This document shows, piece after piece, positions 17,363 through 26,739 of a stretch of DNA of 64,000 bases. Under the pieces are notes generated by a model. It saw only the letters and a list, made by a program, of their open reading frames with translations. It did not search any database and was not told where the DNA came from. This DNA comes from Asticcacaulis sp. MM231. GTDB lineage: Bacteria; Pseudomonadota; Alphaproteobacteria; Caulobacterales; Caulobacteraceae. Location: positions 2,865,001 through 2,929,000 of the forward strand of contig NZ_OZ075108.1 of assembly GCF_964186625.1 (NCBI RefSeq), read 5' to 3'. The translations under genes and the position numbers were made by a program. How positions within the stretch are numbered: the stretch's first letter is position 1; each line of letters opens with the position of its first letter.

Positions 17363-19260
17363 ATGCCGCGTCATCTTCGCCCTGCTGGCCTTGTTGCCCT
17401 GATGATTGCTCTTGCAGGTGCTTCAAACGCTGAACCTGTCACGCTAAAAGCAGGTGAGACGACCTTTACGATCGATGCCAGCACACTGCGCATTGACGCG
17501 GCGCGCGCCGGCGAAACACCACAATCCGTCATGCCGCCTCAGCATGATGCCGAGGCAGGTGTGCCCCCCGTAGCCGTTGACAAGGGCTGGCGCTGGCAGG
17601 ATACCACAGGGCGCACCTACACGGCGTCGACGGAGGGCGACGCTTTGAAACTCGTCGTCCGGGCGCCACCGGAGCAAAAGCTGAACTGGGCCCTCCCGCA
17701 GGTCGCCACGGGCACATGGCTGATACCGGACGGCGAAGGGATGGCTTTCCAGGTCGATGACGCTTTCTGGCGCCAGCACAATCAGCGAGAACACTGTCTG
17801 GATGGGACAGCGGGCCTGTCTTTTCCAGCCTGGAGTTATCTGACCAGCGACCGGGCCGTGATCTATGCCCTGGGGGATGGCCTGCGGTCGGAACTGTGCC
17901 TGAAAGATGATCATGGGCTGCAAGCGCGCCTGAATCACAGTTTCGATGAAACACCCGAGGGGCTCGAGATTCTGTTTGCCGTGCGCCCGCCCGATCCTTT
18001 GGCGCCGGCCATTTTTTACCGCGACAGGCTCAAGGGGCGTGGTCAGTTCAGAACCTTGACCGACAAGGCCGTCCCCGATCTTGAGCGCCTGTATGGCGCG
18101 CCCCAGGCCTATGTGTGGGGAGACGGGCGCGATCTCGCATTCTTGGATGACCTGAAGGCGCTGGGGATAGAACGCATAAACCTCAGCTATGATCAGAATC
18201 CCGCAAAAAACGCGCATGTCGTGCGCAGCGCCTATCTTGAAAAAGCCGAGGCGCTGGGCTACCTCGCCGGACCTTACGATGTGTTCGACAATGGACAGCC
18301 GCCGGGCGAAGACACGTCGCCCTATGTGTTATGGGACAAACTCTCTACCCCGCCGGCTGCGTTCTGGATCGCACGGGCAAGCCGGTGACAGGTTTCGCCG
18401 GCATGGGCTGCGAAATGTCCAGCGAGGCCATTGTCCGTGCACCCGGCGCTTTTGTGCCCGGCGCGCGTTATGCGCAGCATCGCGCCGAAGGGGCCAATCA
18501 GGTCTTTGTCGATGTCGACGCCTATGGTGAATTCTATCATGACTACAGCCCGGACCACCCCATGACCATGATGCGGGACCGCGACAACCGTCTGGCGCGT
18601 CTTTCGCTCGGCATGACACACTATCAGCTTGTCATGGGCTCCGAAAACGCGACCGCCTGGAGTGCCGGCGTTGTGCATTATTCCCACGGCACGGCGCAGG
18701 CACATGTCAGCATCGTCTGGAAAGTTAAAAATGATAAGGACCGTTTCGGCGGCTGGTGGCCGTCTGATCGTCTGCCCCTGTTTTTCAAAACCTTCACGCC
18801 TACGGAAGACGAAGCCCGCCTTTTGTTCGGCGCTGCGGACCGGCTGCCTCTGTTTGACGCGGTCTTCCACGATTCCGTCATCGCCTCGGACCGGTGGGAA
18901 TTCGGTCTGATGAAGGTGTCGGGGATGGAAGGGGCGCGTTTTGCGCGCGCCCTGCTTTACGGCACGCCGACCATATGGCCGCTCGACCGGCAGGAAGTCC
19001 GGCGCACGGGGCCATGGCTGAAAGCCGCGCATGATGATTTTCGCATAGCCCACGGCTGGAATGCACCTGTGGCCTTGACCGGCTTCAGGTGGGAAACAGC
19101 GGATCGCCTTGTCCAGACGACGAGCTTTGCCGATGGCCGGACCCTTACTGCAAACTTCTCGTCGACACCTTTTCAGGGGCTGGCGACACATTGTGTGCGG
19201 GTAAAACGGCCTGAGAAAGCCGCGATAGACCTGTGCCCACCGGCTTTACCCACCCGTTGA
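17363..19260 (+). pseudogene. Exported glycoside hydrolase (GH101-like), frameshifted
   Basis: Two overlapping frames form one protein of about 630 residues. The first runs from ATG 17363 (AGGAG upstream; signal peptide ending near SNA) to TGA 18388; the second is open from before 18331 to 19260. Adding one A to AAA at 18338-18340 joins them as ...LWDK-TLYPAGCVLDRTGK... The C-terminal part has VFVDVDAYGEFYHDYSPDHP and WSAGVVHYSHGT, which resemble the active-site region of GH101-related hydrolases (family assignment tentative). Either a recent inactivating deletion or a homopolymer error. Confidence 0.7.
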
Positions 19261-19292
19261 ACAGGTTACGCCTGGGCGACAAAGCGGCCCGC

Positions 19293-19766
19293 CTATCCCC
19301 TCACCGCCGCCTCGATTTTGGCGACGTCGATCTTGCCCATCTGCATCATGGCCTCAAAAGCGCGCCTGGCCACATCGCCGCCTTTTGCCATGGCCTCAGT
19401 GAGCACACGCGGGGTGATCTGCCACGAGAGCCCCCATCTGTCCTTGCACCAGCCGCAGGCGCTTTCCCGACCGCCATTGCCCACAATGGCGTTCCAGTAA
19501 CGGTCGGTCTCTTCCTGATCGTCGGTGGAGATGGCGAAGGAAAAGGCCTCGGTCTGATGGAACACGTCGCCGCCATTGAGACCCAGGCACGGGATACCGC
19601 AGACGGTGAATTCGACGGTCAGGACATTACCCGCCTTGCCGCCGGGAAAATCAGACGGTGCGCGAAAAACGGCGCCCACCGCGCTGTCAGGAAAGGTTTC
19701 GGCGTAAAAGCGCGCGGCGGCTTCCGCGTCCTTGTCGTACCACAGGCAAATCGTGTTCTTGTTCAT
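19293..19766 (-). CDS. VOC family protein, PhnB-like
   Basis: A 157-residue vicinal-oxygen-chelate protein of the PhnB/3-demethylubiquinone-methyltransferase-like group: starts ICLWYDKDAEAAARFYAETFPDS, then GIPCLGLNGGDVF and CGWCKDRWGLSWQITP. These proteins are small cytoplasmic dimers, often of unknown role. Convergent with the frameshifted hydrolase, 32 bp away. The C-terminal half carries the usual helical segment FEAMMQMGKIDVAKIEAA. Confidence 0.85.
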   Translation of the reverse strand: MNKNTICLWYDKDAEAAARFYAETFPDSAVGAVFRAPSDFPGGKAGNVLTVEFTVCGIPCLGLNGGDVFHQTEAFSFAISTDDQEETDRYWNAIVGNGGRESACGWCKDRWGLSWQITPRVLTEAMAKGGDVARRAFEAMMQMGKIDVAKIEAAVRG

Positions 19767-19872
19767 GGCGTGTCCTCGGTTTTATGATTTCATCCCCGCC
19801 AACTCTGGCAAGGAAAGTATCGGCTCACACGCCAAAGCTGTCAATTCCGATGCCGGAGGGCACACCCGCCAC

Positions 19873-19906
19873 AAAAAAGCAGCACCAACCCTAAGGCTGA
19901 TGCTGC
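19873..19906 (-). terminator. Intrinsic terminator of the first DUF885 gene
   Basis: On minus, GCAGCATCAGC pairs with GTTGGTGCTGC (with G-U pairs) and is followed by T6, 31 bp after the stop at 19938. Confidence 0.8.
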
Positions 19907-19937
19907 ACGGCTCCTGTCAAAGCGGGCCTGGTCTAAC

Positions 19938-21734
19938 CTAGATCTGGCCGGCGTCCGTATAGACCTGTTCCAGCACCGCCAGCGGCACGGCGCCCGCCAG
20001 AAGGCCGGTATCGTGGAACTTTTTGATATCGAAGGCCGCGCCGAGCTTGGCCTTTGATTTTTCACGCAGTTCCAGCCATTTGATCTTGCCGATCATATAG
20101 CCCAGCGCCTGACCGGGCCAGACCGCGTAACGCTCGATCTCGGTTTCATTCGGATCGCCGAGATAGGTGTTCATGTAATCCATGGCCTGCTCGCGGCTCC
20201 ACTTCTTGTGGTGCATGCCGGTATCGACCACGAGGCGGCAGGCGCGGAACAGGGCGTCATGCAGATAGCCGATCTTGCCGAACGGATCGGTGGCGTACAT
20301 GTCCATGTCGGTGCCGGCCAGTTGCTCCGAATAGAGCGCCCACCCTTCGATATAGGCGTTGAACCCCGAAATCTTGCGCAGTTCCGGCAGGTTCTTGTTC
20401 TCCTGCTGGATCGAGATCTGCATGTGGTGACCGGGGATAGCCTCGTGATAGGTCAGGGTCGGCAGGGTCCAGCTCGGCACCTCGGCGGTGTTGCGCAGGT
20501 TGATATAGTAGGCGCCGGGGCGTTTACCATCGAGCGAGGCGCCCATGTAATAACCGCCCGGCGCACCCAGTTCGGTCGCCTTGGGCACGCGCTTCACCGT
20601 CACCTTGGAGGTCGGCAGGGTGCCGAAGAACTGCGGCAGCTTGGCGAAGATGACATCAATCTGCTTGTTGAGATCGGCCAGCAGCTTGTCCTTGCCAGCG
20701 TCGGTATTGGGGTAGATGAACTTCGGGTCCTTGGCCATGGCGGCCAGGCGTTCGCCGGTCGTGCCCTTGGTCATGCCCTGCGCCTTCATGATGGCATCCA
20801 TCTCGGCGCTGATCTCTTTCACCTTGTCGAGCCCGATCTGATGGATCTCATCCGGCGTCATGTCGGTCGAGGTGCCGCCGCGCGCGCCGAAGGTGTAATA
20901 GGCCTCGCCGCCCGGAATATGCCAGATACCGGCGTCGTGCGTCGTCTTGGGCAGGGCCGCTTCGATGGCCGCGATCTGACGATCGAGCGCCGGCACCACC
21001 TCGCCCTCATAAGTCTTGGTGGCGGTGGCGTTCCAGTCTCCCGCAATCGCCTTTTCCTTGGTGCGGCGGGTGATCGAGGCCACCAGCACGCTGTCGGCGG
21101 CCTTGGTGTTGCGCTGACCCTTCAGTTGCGTCAGGGCCTTTTGCAGGGCGAAATCGGGCGGGATCACGCCCTTTGCGACGTCGGCCTTGAAGCGCTCGGT
21201 TTCCTGATCGAGCAGCACGGCATAGCCGGTGAGGCGTGAGAGGTAAGCGTCGGCGTCTGCCTTGGTCTCGATGCTGTGCTGGCTGTCGAGGAAGTCGGGC
21301 ACGCTCTGATAGGCGCCGCTCAGTTGCGTCAGCACGTAGGGCGCCGGATAGCCGAAGGAACCGAAATCGAAGCTCTTGAAGCCGTTCAGGCTCTGCGAAT
21401 AGTCCCAGACCACAGTGTCGTAATTGATGCGATCCATGCCGGTCAGCTTTTCGCGGTCGATGCCCTTCAGCGAGGCCAGGGCCTTTTCGATAAAGGCCTG
21501 CTGGCGGGCGCGCTCCGCCGGCGTCGAAGGATCGAGCTTCGCCTTGAGGCCGGCGCGCTTGTCCTTGTCGAGGCCGAGCGAGGTGGCCAGGGTCGGCGAA
21601 TTGTCGAGCAATTCATCATAGATCGACTGGAAGGTGGCGTTAAGGTCAGGCTTGGGCGCCGGCTTGGCGCAGGCAGTGACCGCAACGGCGGTCAGGGCCG
21701 AGCCCCCCACCAGCAGATGACGACGATTGATCAT
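19938..21734 (-). CDS. DUF885 family exported lipoprotein (putative metallopeptidase), copy 1
   Basis: A 598-residue DUF885 protein. The N-terminus NRRHLLVGGSALTAVAVTAC combines a twin-arginine motif with a lipobox, so it is probably Tat-exported and lipid-anchored. HEAIPGHH (His430, Glu431, His434) is the family's zinc-protease-like motif, followed by GWALYSEQLAG and a WPGQALGYMIGK segment. DUF885 proteins are thought to be peptidases; the substrate is unknown. Ribosome site AAAGGA precedes ATG 21734. It is a tandem paralogue of the gene at 21918-23915. Confidence 0.87.
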   Translation of the reverse strand: MINRRHLLVGGSALTAVAVTACAKPAPKPDLNATFQSIYDELLDNSPTLATSLGLDKDKRAGLKAKLDPSTPAERARQQAFIEKALASLKGIDREKLTGMDRINYDTVVWDYSQSLNGFKSFDFGSFGYPAPYVLTQLSGAYQSVPDFLDSQHSIETKADADAYLSRLTGYAVLLDQETERFKADVAKGVIPPDFALQKALTQLKGQRNTKAADSVLVASITRRTKEKAIAGDWNATATKTYEGEVVPALDRQIAAIEAALPKTTHDAGIWHIPGGEAYYTFGARGGTSTDMTPDEIHQIGLDKVKEISAEMDAIMKAQGMTKGTTGERLAAMAKDPKFIYPNTDAGKDKLLADLNKQIDVIFAKLPQFFGTLPTSKVTVKRVPKATELGAPGGYYMGASLDGKRPGAYYINLRNTAEVPSWTLPTLTYHEAIPGHHMQISIQQENKNLPELRKISGFNAYIEGWALYSEQLAGTDMDMYATDPFGKIGYLHDALFRACRLVVDTGMHHKKWSREQAMDYMNTYLGDPNETEIERYAVWPGQALGYMIGKIKWLELREKSKAKLGAAFDIKKFHDTGLLAGAVPLAVLEQVYTDAGQI

Positions 21735-21767
21735 GGCATTTTTCCTTTTTCTATCTGGGTTAATCCC

Positions 21768-21902
21768 CTCTCCCCATGACCATGGGGAGAGGACGGGAGC
21801 CGAGCTTTGCGAAAGCGACCGGGTGAGGGGCTACCCCAAGCAAGCCCCTCACCCGGCCTTCGTTTCACTGCGGCCACCTTCTCCCCGCAAGCAGGGAGAA
21901 GG
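21768..21902. repeat. Palindromic repeat pair, family C
   Basis: Two inverted half-copies: CTCTCCCCATGACC/ATGGGGAGAG with GGGTGAGGGGC (21768-21824), and AGCCCCTCACCCGG through TTCTCCCCGCAAGCAGGGAGAA (21845-21900). Such C/G-rich CCCTCACCC elements recur widely in proteobacteria (from memory). It fills the gap between the two DUF885 genes. Confidence 0.65.
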
Positions 21903-21917
21903 GAAAGATATGCGGCC

Positions 21918-23915
21918 CTAAATCAAATCCGCAGCCTCATAAACATCGGCCAGCACATCCAGCGGCACCGCGCCGCACAGAAGGCCGGTATCATGGAAGC
22001 GCTTGATATCGAAGCCCGGCTTCGCCTTGGCGGCATCGCGCAGGCGCAGCCATTCGATCTTGCCGACCATGTAGCCCAGGGCCTGACCGGGCCAGACACA
22101 ATAGCGCTCGATCTCCGCGGTCGCCTCGCCGCGCGCCTTGCCGGCGGTCTCGACCATATAGGTGATCGCCTGTTCGCGGCTCCAGCCCTGCGCGTGCATG
22201 CCGGTATCGACCACCAGCCGCACGGCGCGGAACAGGGCGTCGTGCAGGTAACCGATGCGGCCGGCCGGATCGGAGTCATACATACCCATCTCGCCGGCCA
22301 GTTGCTCGGCATAGAGCGCCCAGCCCTCGACATAGGCGTTGAAGCTGGACAGCTTGCGCAAAGGCGGCAGGCCTTGCGTTTCCTGTTGGATGGTGCCCTG
22401 CAGATGATGGCCGGGAATGGCCTCGTGATAGGTCAGGGTCGGCAGCGTCCAGCTCGGCAGTTCCGAGATATCGCGCAGATTGATGTAATACATGCCCGGC
22501 CGCGAACCATCGAGCGTGCCCGGACTGTAATAGCCGCCCGGCGCACCGGCCTCGGTCGCCACCGGCACGCGCTTGACTTGCACCTGCGTTTTCGGCAGCA
22601 CGCCAAACCACTGCGGCAGCCGCGCCTGAATGGTCTTCACCTTGGCATTGAGATCGGCCAGCAGCTTTGCCTTGCCCGTTTCGTCGTTGGGATAAAGATA
22701 CTGCGGATCCTTGTACATGGCCTGCATCCGCTCGGTCACCGGGCCCTGCGACCGGCCCAGTGCGCGGAAGCGGCTGTCCAGTTCGGCGGTGATCTCACTG
22801 ACCTTTTGCAGCCCCAGCCGGTGGATATCGCGCGCGCTCAGGCTGGTCGAGGTGTTGAGCTTGATGCAACTCGCGTAATAGGCCTCGCCATTGCTCAGAT
22901 TGCGCACGCCGGCGTCATGCTTCGCCACGGCCTGCTGCGCCACCAGGGTATCGATCTGACGGCTGAGCGCTTCTTTCACCGGGCCGGTAACAAGCGCGGT
23001 GGCCTGCGTTTGCCAGTCGCCGCCAGAAACCGGCGTGATGCCCTTGGCGGCGGTGCGCGTTACCAGAGAATTGATCAGGGTCGAAGTCAGCGGATCGACA
23101 TCGCGCAAGGCCGTCAGTTGCTTGATCGTGACGGTCAGGATGAAATCGGGCGGCACAACGCTGCGGGCGAAATCGGCCCGGATGCGCGCCGTTTCCTGAT
23201 CAAGCACCACGGCAAAGGCCGAAAGCCGGCTGAGATAGGCGTGCGCGTCGGCAGCGGTCTCGATCGTGTGCTGGCTGTCGAGGAAGTCAGGGATATACTG
23301 GTAAGCGCCCGATAACTGGCTGATCAGGTAGGGATTGGGGAAGCCGCCGCTCCACAGACCACCCGAAGGCGCGCTGTCACCGAAATTGAAATTGCGCGCC
23401 AGCGCCAGTTGGTTGCTCAGGTCCCACAGCACAGTATCGTAATTGACCCGGTCCGCCGCCGCCATCTGCTCGCGCGACAGGGCGTTCAGGCGATCGACCG
23501 AGCGCTTGAGGCGCGTCACCGTCGCGGCCTTGCTGGCCTCGCTGCGGTCATCGAGCTTTGATTTCAGACCGGCATACGGGCCTTTGTCGAGGCCGGCATA
23601 GGTGGCCAGGGCCGGCGAGGCCATCAGCATGTCGTGCAGGATGGCGTCAAAGGCCGACTTGAGCGCGGCCGCCAGTTCGGGCGGCGTGACATCGGGCACC
23701 GGCGGCGGGGGTGGCGGCTCGACCGGCTTCGCCCTGGCAGGAGCGGTCTTCTTGCTGGCCTTGCCCTTGGTTTTCTTGGTCGAAGCCTTGGTCTTCTTGC
23801 TGGATTTCGTGGTCTTCTTCGCCGCCGGCTTCTTCTTTTTCGCGGCCAGCGCCTCGGAAGCGGTCATGCCAAGCAAGGCGCCCAGGGCACCGACAAGAAA
23901 ACGGCGATCAATCAT
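21918..23915 (-). CDS. DUF885 family exported protein, copy 2, with lysine-rich linker
   Basis: A 665-residue paralogue of the preceding gene. After a Tat-like signal (IDRRFLVGALGALLGMTASEALA) comes a tract of about 45 residues made almost only of Lys, Ala, Thr and Ser in histone-H1-like repeats, then six consecutive prolines, then the DUF885 domain with HEAIPGHH (His497), GWALYAEQLAG and WPGQALGYMVGK. The linker is absent from copy 1. Start ATG 23915 places the twin arginine at residues 4-5; an upstream ATG at 24005 would bury it. Confidence 0.85.
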   Translation of the reverse strand: MIDRRFLVGALGALLGMTASEALAAKKKKPAAKKTTKSSKKTKASTKKTKGKASKKTAPARAKPVEPPPPPPVPDVTPPELAAALKSAFDAILHDMLMASPALATYAGLDKGPYAGLKSKLDDRSEASKAATVTRLKRSVDRLNALSREQMAAADRVNYDTVLWDLSNQLALARNFNFGDSAPSGGLWSGGFPNPYLISQLSGAYQYIPDFLDSQHTIETAADAHAYLSRLSAFAVVLDQETARIRADFARSVVPPDFILTVTIKQLTALRDVDPLTSTLINSLVTRTAAKGITPVSGGDWQTQATALVTGPVKEALSRQIDTLVAQQAVAKHDAGVRNLSNGEAYYASCIKLNTSTSLSARDIHRLGLQKVSEITAELDSRFRALGRSQGPVTERMQAMYKDPQYLYPNDETGKAKLLADLNAKVKTIQARLPQWFGVLPKTQVQVKRVPVATEAGAPGGYYSPGTLDGSRPGMYYINLRDISELPSWTLPTLTYHEAIPGHHLQGTIQQETQGLPPLRKLSSFNAYVEGWALYAEQLAGEMGMYDSDPAGRIGYLHDALFRAVRLVVDTGMHAQGWSREQAITYMVETAGKARGEATAEIERYCVWPGQALGYMVGKIEWLRLRDAAKAKPGFDIKRFHDTGLLCGAVPLDVLADVYEAADLI

Positions 23916-24017
23916 CACAAACCCACTTATGCTTTTTTTGCGATGCGAACCTAGGACGAACTTGTCACGTCTGCAACGGGGTGCAGGTGAATAGTTTGTC
24001 ATCATACAGGCAGATAG

Positions 24018-24254
24018 TCAGGTTCTCTTACGAAAGAAGAGGCTCCAGATGATGACGCCCAGCCCGACGATTAGAAACAGGGCATAGAACAGACCATAGC
24101 GCGCCATGATCGTTTCGAGACTTTCGCCGTAAATGCTATAGCGCTTAAGTGCAAATATAACCGGCGTGGCCAGTACGACGACGACGATAACCCAAACAGG
24201 CGCAGATTTTTTCTTCTTTTCCAGAATGCCCCCCCAACCAGATAACAATGACAT
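24018..24254 (-). CDS. Small two-helix membrane protein, 78 aa
   Basis: Unrecognised. A lysine cluster (EKKKKS) precedes the first hydrophobic helix (VWVIVVVVLATPVIFAL); a second helix follows after about 20 residues and ends FFRKRT. The layout and the positive C-terminus are those of a small inner-membrane protein. Divergent from sodC; no strong ribosome site is visible, so the start is uncertain. Confidence 0.5.
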   Translation of the reverse strand: MSLLSGWGGILEKKKKSAPVWVIVVVVLATPVIFALKRYSIYGESLETIMARYGLFYALFLIVGLGVIIWSLFFRKRT

Positions 24255-24392
24255 TTACATGGACACCCCAATTTGTCCATTTTGTCGTTCACGCGATTCT
24301 GATCCCTTCTTTATAATCGCGCCTTTGCAGGGCCATGTTTCGTCGTTAAGAACGATTCTCATTATTTCAGGCATGCAATTCAGGAACCTCCC

Positions 24393-24953
24393 ATGTCCCA
24401 TCTCACACACGCCTCCGCGCTCGCTGCCGTCCTTACCCTGTGCGCCGTGCCGGCTATGGCGCAAACACCGGCCCCGGCAGCTGCCCCCCTGCCCGCCACG
24501 AGCCCCCTCAGTGGCAAGCTGGCCGGCAATGGTGGCGCCGATCTGGGCACCATCACGATCAAGCCCGCCCCCAATGGCGTCATCCTGCGCGTGGAGGCCA
24601 AGGGCCTGACGCCCGGCTGGCACGCCATCCACTTCCATGAAAAGGGGTCGTGCAGCGACGAGAAATTCGCCTCGGCCGGCGGCCACGTCCATAACGCCAC
24701 CCCGGTTAATCACGGCCTGCTCAATGGCGCCGCCAACGACGCCGGCGATCTCACCAACATCTTCGCGGGCAGCGATGGCACCGCTAACGCCGAGATCTAT
24801 TCTTCGCTGGTCACCGCCAAGTCCGTCGATAGCCGCCCCGCCCTGATGGACGCGGATGGTTCGTCCGTGGTCATCCACGCCCTGCCCGACGATTACACCA
24901 CGCAACCCATTGGCGGCGCCGGCGTGCGCGTGGCGTGTGCGGTTATCCAGTAA
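24393..24953 (+). CDS. sodC: Superoxide dismutase [Cu-Zn], periplasmic
   Basis: A 186-residue Cu,Zn superoxide dismutase with a signal peptide (cut after AMA, residue 23) and a Pro/Ala linker. Metal ligands and disulfide residues are visible in HAIHFHEKGSC, GGHVHNA, NHGLLNG, and DGSSVVIHALPDDY, with GGAGVRVACAVI at the end. It converts periplasmic superoxide to peroxide and oxygen. It stands alone; the leader has a weak Fur-like AACGATTCTCATTATT at 24351-24366. Confidence 0.95.
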   Translation: MSHLTHASALAAVLTLCAVPAMAQTPAPAAAPLPATSPLSGKLAGNGGADLGTITIKPAPNGVILRVEAKGLTPGWHAIHFHEKGSCSDEKFASAGGHVHNATPVNHGLLNGAANDAGDLTNIFAGSDGTANAEIYSSLVTAKSVDSRPALMDADGSSVVIHALPDDYTTQPIGGAGVRVACAVIQ

Positions 24954-24960
24954 GCCCCCT

Positions 24961-25713
24961 TCAGCCGGTGAGTTGTTGCAGGCTCACCGGCGGGGCAAAG
25001 CGCGTTTGCGGCCGACCGACGAAATCATGGCTACCGACATGGGTAAGCTCGCCCGCCGTATCCAGCCAGACCTTGCCGCCGATGGCGCGCCAGCGGTGAC
25101 AAAAGGCAAAATCTTCGCTGAGATAAAGGCCGTTCTCAGCTTCAATCAGGCATTCAAACAGGGCGACATGCTGCACACCCAGGTCCTTCGGACGAGGGAA
25201 GGCATGGACATGACCGTATCGCAGCTTCGGATAGGCGTCTCGCATCGCCTCAATACAATCGCGGCGGATCAGCATGAAACCGGTGCCGGCATAGGCCCCC
25301 GTAGCGAAATCGCCAGACCACTCTGCATCGGCATAGGGTGTGCCGACATAGTGCAGAGTTGCATCTTCGGGCGGCGCCACGCCATCAAGCTGCTCCCAGT
25401 CGCGCACTTTCAGCGGATAAATCCCCGCCACCAGCGGCTTGTCCGCCGCCAGCATCCGCGCCACCTGCTCAGGTTCGAAACCAATATCGGCGTCGATGAA
25501 GAGGATATGGGTCAATTCCGTGGCCAGAAACGCCGAAACCAGGGTGTTGCGACTGCGGGTGATCAGAGAATCATGGCCCAGCATGGCCAGGGTCATGGTG
25601 ATGTCACGCGTGGCGCCATAGCCCATCAGGGAGATGACCGACTGCATATAGGTCTGTGTCACCTGCCCGCCAAAACACGGCGTAGCGATGAAAACGAGGG
25701 GTTTTTGCGACAA
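24961..25713 (-). CDS. Glycosyltransferase-like protein (GT-A fold)
   Basis: A 250-residue protein with the layout of family 2-type nucleotide-sugar transferases: VFIATPCFGG at the N-terminus, SRNTLVSAFLA, then the metal-binding DAD in ILFIDADIGFEPEQV, and GAYAGTGFMLIRRDCIEAM. No signal peptide or membrane helix. Start is a TTG at 25713 with CCGGAG 8 bases upstream. Convergent with sodC (7 bp apart). Acceptor unknown. Confidence 0.7.
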   Translation of the reverse strand: MSQKPLVFIATPCFGGQVTQTYMQSVISLMGYGATRDITMTLAMLGHDSLITRSRNTLVSAFLATELTHILFIDADIGFEPEQVARMLAADKPLVAGIYPLKVRDWEQLDGVAPPEDATLHYVGTPYADAEWSGDFATGAYAGTGFMLIRRDCIEAMRDAYPKLRYGHVHAFPRPKDLGVQHVALFECLIEAENGLYLSEDFAFCHRWRAIGGKVWLDTAGELTHVGSHDFVGRPQTRFAPPVSLQQLTG

Positions 25714-25833
25714 GCGAGGACTCCGGCAACTGAACTGAGTCGCCAGTAGAGCGGTATCATGCGGCAGCAGAACGGCGGGGAGGTTTCCGACTTGTCAGAC
25801 GTGTGTCGGGGCTGAAATCTAACGCCATCAGAT

Positions 25834-26223
25834 TTAGGCCGGGTTTGCCGGTGTGGTGCCGGCGTCTTCGGTCACAACCGGTTGCGGATCGCGCGGCGGG
25901 CGCAGCATGATCTTGAGACGGCGACGCATCATATGCCCCGCCATGAACATGAACAGAATGATCGCGGCCATCAGCCAGAAGGACAGGCCACGGATGACCA
26001 TTTCATCGCCACGCGTGAAATAAGAGCCGACGCCATCACGGAAATGCGGCTGGATAAAGCCTTCAGCGATGCGCGTCACCGTTGGGCGGACGCGGTAGAA
26101 ATGGTCGATATAGACCGGCAACGCGATGGCCGGAATGGCGGCGAAAATGCCGGCGGCCATGACGCGCAGGGCAGCACCTGAAGATTTTGGTTTCGACATT
26201 TTGGTCTTCTGAATAGTTGTCAT
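25834..26223 (-). CDS. Two-helix inner-membrane protein, unknown function
   Basis: A 129-residue protein with two predicted helices (about 19-40 and 80-102) separated by a roughly 40-residue periplasmic stretch containing IQPHFRDGVGSYFTRGDE, and a basic then Pro/Thr-rich cytoplasmic tail. No family recognised. ATG 26199 (eight codons in) is an alternative start. Confidence 0.6.
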   Translation of the reverse strand: MTTIQKTKMSKPKSSGAALRVMAAGIFAAIPAIALPVYIDHFYRVRPTVTRIAEGFIQPHFRDGVGSYFTRGDEMVIRGLSFWLMAAIILFMFMAGHMMRRRLKIMLRPPRDPQPVVTEDAGTTPANPA

Positions 26224-26267
26224 AGCCGCATCATAGGGCCGCTAAACCTAAAGGCTCAATGTGGAAC

Positions 26268-26657
26268 TTATGCGCCCAACGGCAGGGACAATTGCCGTTT
26301 CGCCGCCGGAATCACCGGCGCCTCATAATGGCGCGCCTTGACCACGGCCTTGACCGGATAGGCCAGCCGCTCGGTCACCTTCGGACGCCCCAGCAGGGTG
26401 ACGCGCGGCGGCGCCTGCGGCACGACCGCCGCCTGGCCATTGAAGGCCATCCGCACCATGCCGCCGCAGGTGTCGTCGGTGCAGCGATATTTCCATTCCA
26501 GCAGGTCGACAAATTCGACACCGAGATGGTTATCGATCAGACCTTGCACACTTTCCCCCCAATGCCGCCCGCAGCTTCTGCAGGTGACACCGATCTTCGT
26601 ATCGCGCGGCAGGTCTTTCACTTGCGGCGGACAGGCGTAGAGCTTGGTATCCAGCAT
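26268..26657 (-). CDS. SOS-regulated zinc-ribbon protein with C-terminal beta-clamp motif
   Basis: A 129-residue cytoplasmic protein, not a family I can name. A zinc-ribbon-like core has Cys26/Cys29 (CRSC) and Cys59/Cys64 (CTDDTC), with Cys9 nearby. A Pro/Val/Lys-rich linker follows, and the last residues are RQLSLPLGA. QLSLPL (122-127) is identical to the clamp-binding motif of E. coli Hda and fits the clamp consensus. The start at ATG 26657 has AAGGA upstream; an earlier ATG (26675) is possible. Its promoter carries a LexA box nearly identical to that of recA. Inference: a DNA-damage-induced protein that docks on the DnaN sliding clamp. Confidence 0.75.
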   Translation of the reverse strand: MLDTKLYACPPQVKDLPRDTKIGVTCRSCGRHWGESVQGLIDNHLGVEFVDLLEWKYRCTDDTCGGMVRMAFNGQAAVVPQAPPRVTLLGRPKVTERLAYPVKAVVKARHYEAPVIPAAKRQLSLPLGA

Positions 26658-26704
26658 AGGAACATTCCTTGGCATGAAGGCCTCAGGGCGAAGGCCTCGT
26701 TGAT

Positions 26705-26739
26705 GTTCTTAATATGTTCCGCATGTGGATAAGTGTCAA
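26705..26739 (-). promoter_or_regulatory. LexA-controlled promoter of the zinc-ribbon gene
   Basis: On minus: perfect TTGACA (26734-26739), 17-bp spacer, CATATT (26711-26716). The LexA box GAAC-ATATTAA-GAAC (26705-26719) covers the -10. It differs from the recA box at only two of 15 positions. The rest of 26740-26955, upstream of the DUF1801 gene, is AT-rich with nothing else recognised. Confidence 0.8.

Noticed and set aside
18331..18345. Programmed -1 frameshifting in the glycoside hydrolase
   Set aside because: No slippery heptamer or downstream structure is evident; a lost A in a short run is simpler.
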